Below are positions 34,043-42,908 of a stretch of DNA of 55,683 nt, in pieces. How positions within the stretch are numbered: the stretch's first letter is position 1; the number at the start of each line of letters is the position of its first letter. The notes beneath the pieces were generated by a model. It worked only from the letters and a program-made list of their open reading frames with translations. It searched no databases and was not told the DNA's origin. This DNA comes from Gammaproteobacteria bacterium (GTDB lineage Bacteria; Pseudomonadota; Gammaproteobacteria; Pseudomonadales; Pseudohongiellaceae): assembly GCA_030831125.1 (NCBI GenBank), contig JAURLQ010000099.1, positions 1 through 55,683 of the forward strand. The letters run 5' to 3'. The translations under genes and the position numbers were made by a program.

Positions 34043-34681
34043 CTACATCTGGATTACGCCATTGGCCAGTGCAAGTTTGATGAGTTCTGCAGTGCTGTTG
34101 ATGCCCAGTTTTTCCTTGAGTTGGGTCTGGTAGTTGGCCACTGTTTTCACACTCAAGGACAGATCATCGGCTATTTCCTGGGCATTTTTTCCTTCCGCAA
34201 ACTTGCAGAATATCTGGAATTCACGCCTTGAAAGCTTGCCAAGCACAGAAGATCCACCGGGGTTCTGCTGCATGGTGAGATCATTGGCAATCTTGGGGTC
34301 TATATATGTGCCTCCGTCCGCCACACTCTTGACGGCATCGACCAGTACATTGGCAGCATTGTTTTTCGTGATATAGCCATTTGCACCGGCATCCATGGCC
34401 TGCTCTGCAAACACCACATTGTCGTGCATGGTGAAAACGAGAATTTTCGACTTGATGCCCTTTGCCCTGATCCTCCTGATGGCTTCTATTCCACCCATGC
34501 CTGCCATGGAAAGGTCCATGACGATGACATCCATCATGAGCTGGCCTGCCTGCTGGTTGATTGCCTCACCACTATCCAGTTCTGCAATTACCTGGATTTC
34601 GCCTGTGCTTTCCAGCAACAGCCTGAAACCGGCACGAACGACAGAGTGATCATCCACCAATACAATTTTCAGTGGGGCCAT
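34043..34681 (-). CDS. NarL/LuxR-type response regulator, end of the polyamine operon
   Basis: 212 residues. Receiver domain with DD pair in VLVDDHSVVRAGF, phosphoacceptor D56 (VIVMDLSMAGMGG), T in VFTMHD and K in YITKNN. The C-terminal LuxR helix-turn-helix reads LSRREFQIFCKFAEGKNAQE followed by IADDLSLSVKTVANYQ. The partner kinase lies 33 bp upstream. The start is preceded by AAGGGAGAAAA, which is part of a 20-bp tandem duplication (34684-34723) spanning the kinase stop. The operon position suggests regulation tied to polyamine synthesis (inference). Confidence 0.9.
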   Translation of the reverse strand: MAPLKIVLVDDHSVVRAGFRLLLESTGEIQVIAELDSGEAINQQAGQLMMDVIVMDLSMAGMGGIEAIRRIRAKGIKSKILVFTMHDNVVFAEQAMDAGANGYITKNNAANVLVDAVKSVADGGTYIDPKIANDLTMQQNPGGSSVLGKLSRREFQIFCKFAEGKNAQEIADDLSLSVKTVANYQTQLKEKLGINSTAELIKLALANGVIQM

Positions 34682-34683
34682 GA

Positions 34684-34723
34684 TTTTCTCCCTTTCATAT
34701 CTCTTTTCTCCCTTTCATATCTC
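34684..34723. repeat. 20-bp tandem duplication containing the regulator's ribosome-binding site
   Basis: TTTTCTCCCTTTCATATCTC occurs twice back to back (34684-34703, 34704-34723). Read on the minus strand it carries GAGATATGA and AAGGGAGAAAA, so the kinase's last codons with its stop, and the ribosome-binding site before the regulator's ATG, are duplicated. The inner copy is the one at normal distance from the ATG at 34681. Confidence 0.85.
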
Positions 34724-36109
34724 ATAGTTATCTGCAGGCAAAGCTGCAGCATCCTGAGGCAAATCTGTAGAACGTCTCCTTTCCACCCTGAACGGTTGCG
34801 GATGACGAGGGATCTCAATCTGCATAATCGTACCCTTACCCGGCCTGGTAGTCAGCTCAATAGTGCCCTGCAGGCTTGTCACCCGGTTACGTATACCACC
34901 AAGTCCCATCCCCTTGCTGTTCTTTTCCGCATCAAAGCCCAGCCCGTCATCCCTGATCTGCAGGGTAATGATTTCCTTGCCACTGAGCACCACATCTACC
35001 TTTTCTGCCTTTGCATATTTGGCAATATTGGTCAGGCACTCCTGTACGATCCGGTAGAGGTTGATACGCTGATGCTCATCGAGACTGCTGAAATCGCCGT
35101 ATATGTTCAGTCGGCAGAAGGTGTCTTCATGATGCACATTCCAGTCATCCACCATCTGTTGCAGGGCAAGCTCAAGCCCGAGTTCATCCAGTACTGCCGG
35201 GCGAAGCCAGGCCATCATGTCGCGAACACTCTTGTAGGCTTCGTCCGAGATTTTTTCTATGTTTCGTGCGTTGGTAGCAAGCATGGGATCTGAGTCCTGT
35301 GTACGCATGCTGATCGACACCGCCATGGCCTTGATTGCGCTTACTGATTGACCAAGACTGTCATGCAGTTCCTGAGCCAGCCTGCGCCTTTCCTGCTCCT
35401 GAATGGTGAGTGACTGGATGGCAAGCCTTTCATTCTCAACACGCGTTGATCCCAGCACACCAGTCAGCCTGTTTACCATCTCGATAATTGAATTCAATTC
35501 GGGTAGTCCGGCTTTGGGAATACGATGGCTGTAGTCTCCCTTTACAACCCCTTCGAGACCACTGATGATCTGGGGCACAGGTCTGAGCCAGTATCCAAGG
35601 ACAAGATATAAAAGGAGATTGAAAACAACGAGCCCACTCAGTCTTGCGCTCATTGAAGCGCGGACTTCATCCCATATTTCATTGATTTCATCTGTAGGAT
35701 CTGTGCGGATCAGGACTGTCCCGCCGTTTTCATCAACATAGCTGCCGATCAACAGGTCTTCATCAAGCGCCAGCAGGTCCATGAACCAGTCCGGAGCCTG
35801 TATTTGGGATTCACCCGATTCGTCTGACAGAACTCCCTGATCACCCGGCCCCACTATATCCACATCAAAATGTCGGACATTGGTAAGCGATGCCAGCTTC
35901 TCCATGAAATCCTGGCTAAGAGAAGCATTCGCTTCGGCAATTTCCGGATTTCCAATCAACGTCAGTAACTGGGAGACCAGCAAACGGGTCGATTCAACTT
36001 CGCTGCTGATTTCTTCGCGGGCGGTATTGAGGGATTGCCCGACTACTGTGACCACGCCTACAACCAGCAGGGCAAGGATCAGCAGAGTAATACGAAGCCT
36101 GAGGTTCAC
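34715..36109 (-). CDS. NarX/UhpB-type sensor histidine kinase coupled to the polyamine operon
   Basis: 464 residues starting at a GTG (36109). TM1 is at about 7-25, a periplasmic domain of about 130 residues is rich in Asp/Glu (GPGDQGVLSDESGES, LALDEDLL), and TM2 is at about 159-176. HAMP follows, then HisKA_3 with QEQERRRLAQELHDSLGQ (H249) and a HATPase with QECLTNIAKYAKA and DDGLGFD, GMGLGGIRNR. The GTG start overlaps the stop of the ureohydrolase-like gene (GTGA), so it is translationally coupled to the polyamine genes. An acidic sensor domain would suit a cationic ligand such as a polyamine, but that is inference only. Confidence 0.88.
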   Translation of the reverse strand: MNLRLRITLLILALLVVGVVTVVGQSLNTAREEISSEVESTRLLVSQLLTLIGNPEIAEANASLSQDFMEKLASLTNVRHFDVDIVGPGDQGVLSDESGESQIQAPDWFMDLLALDEDLLIGSYVDENGGTVLIRTDPTDEINEIWDEVRASMSARLSGLVVFNLLLYLVLGYWLRPVPQIISGLEGVVKGDYSHRIPKAGLPELNSIIEMVNRLTGVLGSTRVENERLAIQSLTIQEQERRRLAQELHDSLGQSVSAIKAMAVSISMRTQDSDPMLATNARNIEKISDEAYKSVRDMMAWLRPAVLDELGLELALQQMVDDWNVHHEDTFCRLNIYGDFSSLDEHQRINLYRIVQECLTNIAKYAKAEKVDVVLSGKEIITLQIRDDGLGFDAEKNSKGMGLGGIRNRVTSLQGTIELTTRPGKGTIMQIEIPRHPQPFRVERRRSTDLPQDAAALPADNYEI

Positions 36110-36984
36110 AACCTGGCGCGTTCCACAATACCCATGAGCCTGTATACCAGCATGGCAGCAGCAGTGTCATGTGCAGGCTGACCCGAGACCGGGCTGAATT
36201 CGGCCAGATCAAAACCGATTATGTCTGCCTGTTGTGAAATGGACTCCACTATTGAAAGCACTTGCCACCAACCCAGACCACCGGGCACTGCACCTGGTGA
36301 GGGGAATACTGATGGATCAAAACCGTCAATATCTATGCTGAGGAAAACGGTTTCGGGAAATTCGCCCGGCAATTCAAGTTTGGTGACATTGCGGGAAACC
36401 AGAAAATCGGCATCGTAGAACTTCACCCCATAGACTTTCCGTGCATCCGCCTCTTCCTTTGACAGTGATCTCACACCCAGCTGTAACAGCGGGACGTCTT
36501 CGTCTACGATACGCTTCATTACGCATGCTTCAGTCCATTGATCACCACCATCGTCATCCTTCAGGTCGGCCTGCGCATCAATCTGGATGACACCGAAATC
36601 CTCAATCCCTGCTTCCAGCAGCCCCTTGACCATGCCATAGGTAATGATGCCATCACCACCCAGGCCCACAGGCAACTTGTCCTGCTTCACTATATTGCAG
36701 ACGGCTGCACTGACACGTGCCAGGACTTTTTCTGCATCACCCCTGCAATCGACCGGTGCATGCGTGTGCACGCCATGGCGCGCAGGAGCACTGCGTCCGT
36801 CCCAGGTCTCGATACCAGCTGATGCCGCCAAAACAGCATCGGGGGCATTACACATGGTGGTACCGGAGAATCTTTTTCCTGTCCATCGCACGGGCAGAAT
36901 GTGAAACCAGGCGTCTTCGGGCTTGCTGTTTTCACCGAGAAAAACCGCACTGGAGGAATTTGTTCTGGATTTGGCACTTGGCAT
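36106..36984 (-). CDS. Agmatinase/arginase-fold protein with altered metal-site residues
   Basis: 292 residues, the length of bacterial ureohydrolases, with the family fold throughout. In ureohydrolases two Mn ions are held by GGDH, DAHxD and SxDxDxxDP. Here these read GGDG (109-112), DAQAD (136-140) and SIDIDGFDP (216-224): the Asp ligands remain but both His ligands are replaced by Gly and Gln. The usual SHACVMRR-like segment is TEACVMKR (E152). GAVPGGLGWW near the C-terminus is intact. It is the fourth gene after speA, a CASDH-like and a CASDC-like gene, where an agmatine-type ureohydrolase would be expected. It could be a non-canonical ureohydrolase, use another metal, or be a regulatory pseudoenzyme. 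Confidence 0.85.
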   Translation of the reverse strand: MPSAKSRTNSSSAVFLGENSKPEDAWFHILPVRWTGKRFSGTTMCNAPDAVLAASAGIETWDGRSAPARHGVHTHAPVDCRGDAEKVLARVSAAVCNIVKQDKLPVGLGGDGIITYGMVKGLLEAGIEDFGVIQIDAQADLKDDDGGDQWTEACVMKRIVDEDVPLLQLGVRSLSKEEADARKVYGVKFYDADFLVSRNVTKLELPGEFPETVFLSIDIDGFDPSVFPSPGAVPGGLGWWQVLSIVESISQQADIIGFDLAEFSPVSGQPAHDTAAAMLVYRLMGIVERARL

Positions 36985-37091
36985 TAAATGATATTCCTCA
37001 TCGCCGGCTTTGTATCCGGCACATTTCGTATACAGAAATTACTTCAGGACTTTTGAAAACTGCGGCCTGACAAACGCATCCTGAATAAAGG

Positions 37092-38312
37092 TCAGGACAA
37101 CCGGTTGCGAAAATCTTCATACCCGAATTCACGCACTACACGCAAACTGCCCGTACGGGAGTTGTAAAGAGCCAGCGCCGGTAAACGCACGCCATTGAAT
37201 GTCGTGGTTTTGACCATGGTGTAGTGTGCCATGTCATCAAACACAAGACGCTGTCCCACCTGCAGAGGTTCCGGGAAACTATAATCTCCCATTACATCTC
37301 CTGCAAGACAACTCAACCCCCCCAAACGAAAGGTATGGGCAAATTCCCCCGGCTGCCCCGATCCATGAATGTGCGCCCGGTAAGGCATTTCAAGCGTATC
37401 CGGCATATGGCAGGTGGCTGAAGTATCCAGTATTGCAATAGGCTGGTGATTCTCCATCAGATCCAGCACTTCTGAAACCAACACGCCACTGCGAATGGCA
37501 ATGGCTTCTCCCGGCTCCAGATAAACCTGCACTCCCCAGTTATCACTGAACTTCCTGATCCGGGCAATCAGGCCATCCACATCATAATCGGGATGGGTAA
37601 TGTGATGTCCACCACCGAAATTGACCCAGTTCATCTGCTCCAGAACTGCCCCGGCCTGCTGTTCAACGGCATCCAGCGTGCGCGCAAGTGGTGCAAAATT
37701 CTGCTCACAAAGGGTATGGAAATGCAGTCCGCTGAATCCGGAAAGATCACTGCCGCGCAATTGGGTCACAGGTGTGCCCAGACGGGATCCGGGTGCGCAG
37801 GGATCATAGAGCGCTACAGCACCTTCAGAGTGCAAGGGATTGATGCGTAATCCGAACTCCAGATGGGGGTGTTGCTGTTTCTTTTCTGCAACAAGGGGAG
37901 CAAAACGCTGCCACTGGCTCAGGGTGTTGAATACCACGTGATCGGCGATATCGAGAATTTTACCCAGATCGCCTCTTGTATAGGCAGCAGAATACACATG
38001 GACTTCTCCACCATATTCTTCCCTGCCCAATCTCGCTTCCATCAATCCACTGGAACAAGTGCCTTTCAGATAGCGCATGACCAGAGGCGCCAGGCTGAAC
38101 ATGGAAAAGGCCTTTAGTGCCAGCAATATACGTGCACCACTTTCCTGTTGCACTCGCTCAAGTACTTGCAGGTTTCTCTCAATGGCTACTTCGTCCACGA
38201 CGAAGCAGGGAGAAGGCACGAGGGCAGGATCGAAGCTGCCAAAAGTGTCTGAAGCCGGCAGATCAGACAAGGTTGAAATCCGGTTCTTCAATGACAGTCC
38301 ATGGCAGACCAT
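37092..38312 (-). CDS. nspC: Carboxynorspermidine/carboxyspermidine decarboxylase (PLP, alanine-racemase fold)
   Basis: 406 residues. PLP lysine K67 lies in ILLALKAFSMFSL. Other motifs: HFHTLCEQN, VNFGGGHHITHPDYD for phosphate binding, YLEPGEAIA, and LDTSATCHMPD with the catalytic Cys. The enzyme removes the carboxyl group from carboxy(nor)spermidine or a related carboxyaminopropyl compound, giving spermidine-type polyamines. The ATG at 38312 overlaps the upstream dehydrogenase gene by 50 bp; a TTG at 38267 next to that gene's stop is an alternative that gives 391 residues. Confidence 0.92.
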   Translation of the reverse strand: MVCHGLSLKNRISTLSDLPASDTFGSFDPALVPSPCFVVDEVAIERNLQVLERVQQESGARILLALKAFSMFSLAPLVMRYLKGTCSSGLMEARLGREEYGGEVHVYSAAYTRGDLGKILDIADHVVFNTLSQWQRFAPLVAEKKQQHPHLEFGLRINPLHSEGAVALYDPCAPGSRLGTPVTQLRGSDLSGFSGLHFHTLCEQNFAPLARTLDAVEQQAGAVLEQMNWVNFGGGHHITHPDYDVDGLIARIRKFSDNWGVQVYLEPGEAIAIRSGVLVSEVLDLMENHQPIAILDTSATCHMPDTLEMPYRAHIHGSGQPGEFAHTFRLGGLSCLAGDVMGDYSFPEPLQVGQRLVFDDMAHYTMVKTTTFNGVRLPALALYNSRTGSLRVVREFGYEDFRNRLS

Positions 38313-39471
38313 AGCGGTTCATGTCTTCCATGAAGGGATCAGGATCCATCTGCTCCATGTTCCAGACGCCCGGTGCTGACCACTTGCCTTCCAGCATCAT
38401 CTTGGCACCGATCATTGCAGGCACACCCGTGGTATAGGATATGGCCTGTGACATCACTTCTTTGTAACAGGCCTGATGATCACAGATGTTGTATACAAAA
38501 ACCTTGCGGGGTTTGCCGTCTTTCAGACCAGTTACATGGCAACCAATGCAGGTTCTGCCAACTGTGCGAGGACCCAGGGTGGAAGGGTCTGGCAGCAGGG
38601 CCTTTAGAAACTGTATTGGCACAATCTGCTGCCCCTGGAATTCCACCGGATCAATCCTGGTCATGCCGACATTCCCCAGCACTTCGAGATGTTTGAGATA
38701 GCTTTCCCCGAAGCTCATCCAGAATTGCGCCTTTTTCAGGGTCGGGAAGTTTTTGGTCAGGGATTCGAGTTCCTCGTGATACATCCTGTAGATGTTGTAG
38801 GTACCGACACCTTCAGGGCAGGTAAAACCCTGTTTGAGAGACATGGCATCAGTTGTGACAAATGCACCGTTCTCCCAGTGACGACATTCTGCAGTAACTT
38901 CCCTTATGTTGATTTCAGGATTGAAATTGGTCGCAAAGGGATAACCGTGATTGCCTCCATTTACATCAATGATGTCGAGTGTATGGATTTCATCGAAATA
39001 ATGTTTCTTGATCCATGCTGTAAACACATTGGTGGCGCCGGGATCAAAACCACTGCCCAGCAGGGCCATCAGGCCTGCCCTTGAAAAACGATCCTGGTAT
39101 GCCCACTGCCACTTGTACTCGAATTTGGCAGTATCCAGAGGCTCATAATTTGCTGTATCAAGATAGGGAACACCTGTTTCGAGACAGGCATCCATAATGT
39201 GCAGATCCTGGTAAGGCAGGGCAACATTGATCACCAGTGCCGGCTCCAGTTTCCTGATCAGGGCAACCAGTTCCGGAACGTTGTCGGCATCAACCTGTGC
39301 AGTTGCAATCTGGCGACCCTGCTTTTCAAGAATCTGGGCTGCAATCAGCTTGCATTTGGATTCGGTTCGACTTGCCAGCGTTATTTCGCTGAACACTTCC
39401 GGCACCTGCGCACATTTGTGGGCAACCACCTGACCTACACCACCTGCACCGATAATCAGGACTCTTGACAT
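38263..39471 (-). CDS. Carboxynorspermidine/carboxyspermidine dehydrogenase (saccharopine dehydrogenase family)
   Basis: 402 residues. NAD(P)-binding MSRVLIIGAGGVGQVVAHKC at the N-terminus, then PALVINVALPYQDL, GVPYLDTANYEP, the GSGFDPGATNVF segment typical of CASDH, and C-terminal TGVPAMIGAKMMLEG. Members condense L-aspartate semialdehyde with a diamine (putrescine or diaminopropane, or agmatine in a variant pathway) and reduce the imine. It precedes and overlaps the matching decarboxylase gene and follows speA by 54 bp. Confidence 0.92.
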   Translation of the reverse strand: MSRVLIIGAGGVGQVVAHKCAQVPEVFSEITLASRTESKCKLIAAQILEKQGRQIATAQVDADNVPELVALIRKLEPALVINVALPYQDLHIMDACLETGVPYLDTANYEPLDTAKFEYKWQWAYQDRFSRAGLMALLGSGFDPGATNVFTAWIKKHYFDEIHTLDIIDVNGGNHGYPFATNFNPEINIREVTAECRHWENGAFVTTDAMSLKQGFTCPEGVGTYNIYRMYHEELESLTKNFPTLKKAQFWMSFGESYLKHLEVLGNVGMTRIDPVEFQGQQIVPIQFLKALLPDPSTLGPRTVGRTCIGCHVTGLKDGKPRKVFVYNICDHQACYKEVMSQAISYTTGVPAMIGAKMMLEGKWSAPGVWNMEQMDPDPFMEDMNRYGLPWTVIEEPDFNLV

Positions 39472-39525
39472 TCTGTATCTCCAATAACTGGGGAAAATTC
39501 CCGGAATGGGTAAGGAAGCACCCCT

Positions 39526-41433
39526 CTATTCCTCTTTTTCGTAATAGGTATAACCATTGAGGCTTTCATTGAACAGTTTGATGATCTGTTGACGCTCGCG
39601 GGCACTTATACGCCCCTCCCGCACAGCTCTTTCTGCTGTATTGCGATGCCGCAACTGCATTTCCTTCGGATGATACTCCACATAGCTGAGCACATCAGAA
39701 ATGGTGTCTCCATGCATTTCCTTGACGAATTCATATGAACCATCACGATTGATACGCACACTGACAACGTTGGTATCGCCAAAAAGATTGTGCAGATCCC
39801 CGAGGGTTTCCTGATAGGCACCCACCAGAAAAACGCCCAGATAGTATTCCTCACCTTCCCTGAGAGCATGCAGTGGCAACACTGTCGCCTCTTCCTCTTC
39901 TCCCACAAAGCGGTCGATCTTCCCGTCACAATCACAGGTAATATCCGCAATTACAGCTGAACGGTCCGGCTTTTCATTCAACCTGTGGAGTGGGGTAATG
40001 GGAAACAGCTGGTCTATGGCCCATGTATCAGGCAGCGACTGGAACAGACTGAAATTGCCATAGTAGATATCGGCCAGTGACAGCTTCAAACCTTCCAGAT
40101 CAGGTGGCACACGATCCATGGTTTCCGTGATTACTGCAATTTTCTGCAGCAGGTCAAGAAACAGATTCTCCACTATTGCCCTTGTTCTCAAATCAAGCTG
40201 CCCTCTCTTGAACAGTTCACGTGCCTCATTCCTGTAGAAATGTGCATCATTGAAACATTCCTGCAGTCTGGCTTCAGAAAGGTTGCTATAGATATCCCGC
40301 ATATTGCTGATCAGCTGCGACTCACCTTCGGTTCTCTCCGGCAGCCGGGTTGGCTCGAATGTGGTGGTATCGAGCACGTTGAAGATGAGGATGGATGAGT
40401 AGGCAATCGTGGCACGTCCTGACTCGGTAACGATGATCGGGTGTTCAATGCCATAACTGTCAAAAGTTGTTTTCAACGTATCGACAATGTCTTCACAGTA
40501 TTCTGACAAAGTATAGTTACGGCTTTGTCCGTGGTTGGAACCCCAACCTGTATAGTCAACAGCCAGCCCACCTCCAAGATCCACATACTTGAGATTTGCA
40601 CCCTCTTTCACCAGATCGGCGTAGAAACGACAGACTTCGGTTATGCCACTGCGGATTTCCTGGATGTTGGGGATCTGTGAACCAAGATGACAATGCAGCA
40701 ACTGCAGGCAATGCAGCATGCCTTCCATTTTCAAGAGGTCCACCATTTCCACCAGCTGGGAAGCTGTCAGACCGAACACGCTGCGATCGCCACTGGTGCT
40801 GTTCCAGTGACCACTCACATTTGCTGTGGTCTTGATACGTACACCAATGACCGGCTCGATATCCAGCACACGACTGCGCTCAATGATGATGGGAATTTCT
40901 GTTGGCGTTTCAACGACAAATACACATACAAAACCCAGCTTGATGGCACTCAAACCCAATTCAATGAATTCCTGGTCCTTGTAGCCATTACAAATGATGA
41001 TGCTGCCCGGCTCTTCCAGCGTGGAAAGCGCTGCAATGATTTCCGGTTTGCTACCCACTTCAAAGCCATGTTTGTAACGTGCACCAAAGGCTGCAATCTC
41101 TTCTACAACCTGGGCCTGCTGGTTTACCTTGATGGGATAGACACCCCGGTATTCATTACGATAACCAAGACTCTCTATGGCTGAACGAAAGGCCATGTTC
41201 AGACGGTGAATCTGGGCATCAAGAATATTCTCTATACGCAACAGAACCGGCATTTGCAGATCGCGCTCAAGCATGCCGTTGACCATTTCCATCAACTCAA
41301 CTTCTGCGTTAAGTGTGCGTGCTGTGACATTGCCGGCCTTGCTTACACCGAAGTAGTCATTACCCCAGCGTTCGAAGCCGTACAAATCCGAAGAATCTTC
41401 AATGGTCCAATCAGGTTTTTCTGCTGCGTTCAA
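39526..41433 (-). CDS. speA: Biosynthetic arginine decarboxylase
   Basis: 635 residues, full length for SpeA. PLP-binding GVYPIKVNQQ, substrate and cofactor motifs HCLQLLHCHLGSQIPNIQ, YVDLGGGLAVDYTGWGSNHG, VTESGRATIAYSS, and C-terminal ADITCDCDGKIDRFV plus FLVGAYQETLGDLHNLFGDT. It converts arginine to agmatine and CO2. It is the first gene of the polyamine cluster. Because the rest of the pathway follows in the same direction, agmatine is the likely entry compound for the downstream enzymes. Confidence 0.95.
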   Translation of the reverse strand: MNAAEKPDWTIEDSSDLYGFERWGNDYFGVSKAGNVTARTLNAEVELMEMVNGMLERDLQMPVLLRIENILDAQIHRLNMAFRSAIESLGYRNEYRGVYPIKVNQQAQVVEEIAAFGARYKHGFEVGSKPEIIAALSTLEEPGSIIICNGYKDQEFIELGLSAIKLGFVCVFVVETPTEIPIIIERSRVLDIEPVIGVRIKTTANVSGHWNSTSGDRSVFGLTASQLVEMVDLLKMEGMLHCLQLLHCHLGSQIPNIQEIRSGITEVCRFYADLVKEGANLKYVDLGGGLAVDYTGWGSNHGQSRNYTLSEYCEDIVDTLKTTFDSYGIEHPIIVTESGRATIAYSSILIFNVLDTTTFEPTRLPERTEGESQLISNMRDIYSNLSEARLQECFNDAHFYRNEARELFKRGQLDLRTRAIVENLFLDLLQKIAVITETMDRVPPDLEGLKLSLADIYYGNFSLFQSLPDTWAIDQLFPITPLHRLNEKPDRSAVIADITCDCDGKIDRFVGEEEEATVLPLHALREGEEYYLGVFLVGAYQETLGDLHNLFGDTNVVSVRINRDGSYEFVKEMHGDTISDVLSYVEYHPKEMQLRHRNTAERAVREGRISARERQQIIKLFNESLNGYTYYEKEE

Positions 41434-41531
41434 TATTGAATCCTCATCCCCATTATCGGGGCGCGCATTTTACAAGTTTCATGTTTCAAATATATAAAAA
41501 TATCGGTTCAGACCGCTCCTTTGTTGGCCAT

Positions 41532-42848
41532 TCAAAGCGATGAGGCCATCAGGGTGGCAATCCCCAGGAAAGACATGAATCCGGCTATATCGGTTACGGT
41601 TGTGAGCACGATGGACGAACTTTGGGCCGGGTCGAGCACGAATCTTTTCAGCAGTATGGGCACGAGGGCACCGGATATCCCTGCTATTGTCATGGATACT
41701 ACCATTGCCAGCGCCATGACTATCGCCAGGCCCATACTCCTGCTCCACAGAAAGACTCCCAGTGAACAGGTGATTGCTATACCGATGCCATTGATAAAAC
41801 CCGCCCCGAACTCCTTGAGCATGACTTTATACCAGTGTCGCATGGTAATTTCCCGCAGTGTAAGGCCTCGCATGGTTACGGCAAGGGCCTGCGCACCTGC
41901 ATTGCCCGACTGCCCCGCCGAAATGGGCAGCAGCACAGCCAGTGCCGTGAATTGGGCAATGGTGTCTTCAAACATGCCAACTACCGCAGCTGCCAGAAAA
42001 GCCGTCAACAGGTTGATCTGAAGCCAGGGCAGACGCTTGCGCACTGCAAAGAAACTGGAGGACAGCGCCCTTTCATCCCTGCTGGCACCCACCATTGTCT
42101 GCATATCGGTTGCAACATCTTCACGCACGGCATCGCGCAGTTCCTGGCCTTCAACCACCCCTACCAGGCGTCCATCCATATCAACCACCGGCAGCACATC
42201 CACATCGTGATGCTCCAGTTTTTCATGCACTTCTTCTTTGGGTGCCATATCCTGCACTACTGCCAGCACAGGTACTGATAGGGCTGAAAGACTGGTCTGC
42301 GGATCAGCAAGCAGCAGCTTGTGCAGATCGACCCTTGCGTGCAGACGCAAGTCGTCTGACAGCAGGAAAAGCTGGTGAAGGCTTTCAATCTTTTGCTGTC
42401 TGAGCAGCTGAATGGCCTGCCCGGCTGTTGTATGCAGATTAAAGGCAAGCACTGCCGGGTTCATCAGCCGCCCTACTGTGTTTTCCGGATAGTCGAGCAA
42501 GGCTCTGAACTCCTGGGCAGATGCCGCAGGCATGAGAGCGAGAAAGGCTGCCCTGTCTTCTTCCGGCAACCGGGCAAGCATATTGAGTGCTACGCCAACT
42601 TCCACCAGCTCCAACACTTTAACGGCAAGTTCTGGTGGCAGTTTGCCAAGCACAAGCAGGTTCAGCTGCGGTGCCAGTTTTTCCATGACCCTGGCAATGA
42701 CATGCACTTTTTGTTGTTGCAGCAGGGCAGCTACCCCATCAGGGCTCATTGCTTCCAGACGTCGGGCAGCCTTGAGCGGAAAATTGAGCAGGAAGGCCTG
42801 GGTCAGACTTTGCAGGGGATCATTGCTGTTCACTGGCTCTTCACTCAT
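41532..42848 (-). CDS. mgtE: Magnesium transporter MgtE
   Basis: 438 residues. The N-terminal helical domain (about 15-125; LARLPEEDRAAFLALMPA) precedes a CBS pair (about 130-255; DVDVLPVVDMDGRLVGVVEG), a plug helix and five membrane helices in the last 180 residues. The pore-helix region has ISAGQSGNAGAQALAVTMRG and the end FVLDPAQSSSIVLTTVTDIA, where the conserved Asp binds Mg. MgtE admits Mg2+ and closes when cytoplasmic Mg2+ is high. It lies 60 bp downstream of a gene for a soluble MgtE-like N-CBS protein. Confidence 0.9.
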   Translation of the reverse strand: MSEEPVNSNDPLQSLTQAFLLNFPLKAARRLEAMSPDGVAALLQQQKVHVIARVMEKLAPQLNLLVLGKLPPELAVKVLELVEVGVALNMLARLPEEDRAAFLALMPAASAQEFRALLDYPENTVGRLMNPAVLAFNLHTTAGQAIQLLRQQKIESLHQLFLLSDDLRLHARVDLHKLLLADPQTSLSALSVPVLAVVQDMAPKEEVHEKLEHHDVDVLPVVDMDGRLVGVVEGQELRDAVREDVATDMQTMVGASRDERALSSSFFAVRKRLPWLQINLLTAFLAAAVVGMFEDTIAQFTALAVLLPISAGQSGNAGAQALAVTMRGLTLREITMRHWYKVMLKEFGAGFINGIGIAITCSLGVFLWSRSMGLAIVMALAMVVSMTIAGISGALVPILLKRFVLDPAQSSSIVLTTVTDIAGFMSFLGIATLMASSL

Positions 42849-42908
42849 GGCCGGAATTTTCCTTATGGCTTGATGAGCATGGCACCTGCCCTGCCCATGA
42901 AGGAGGTT

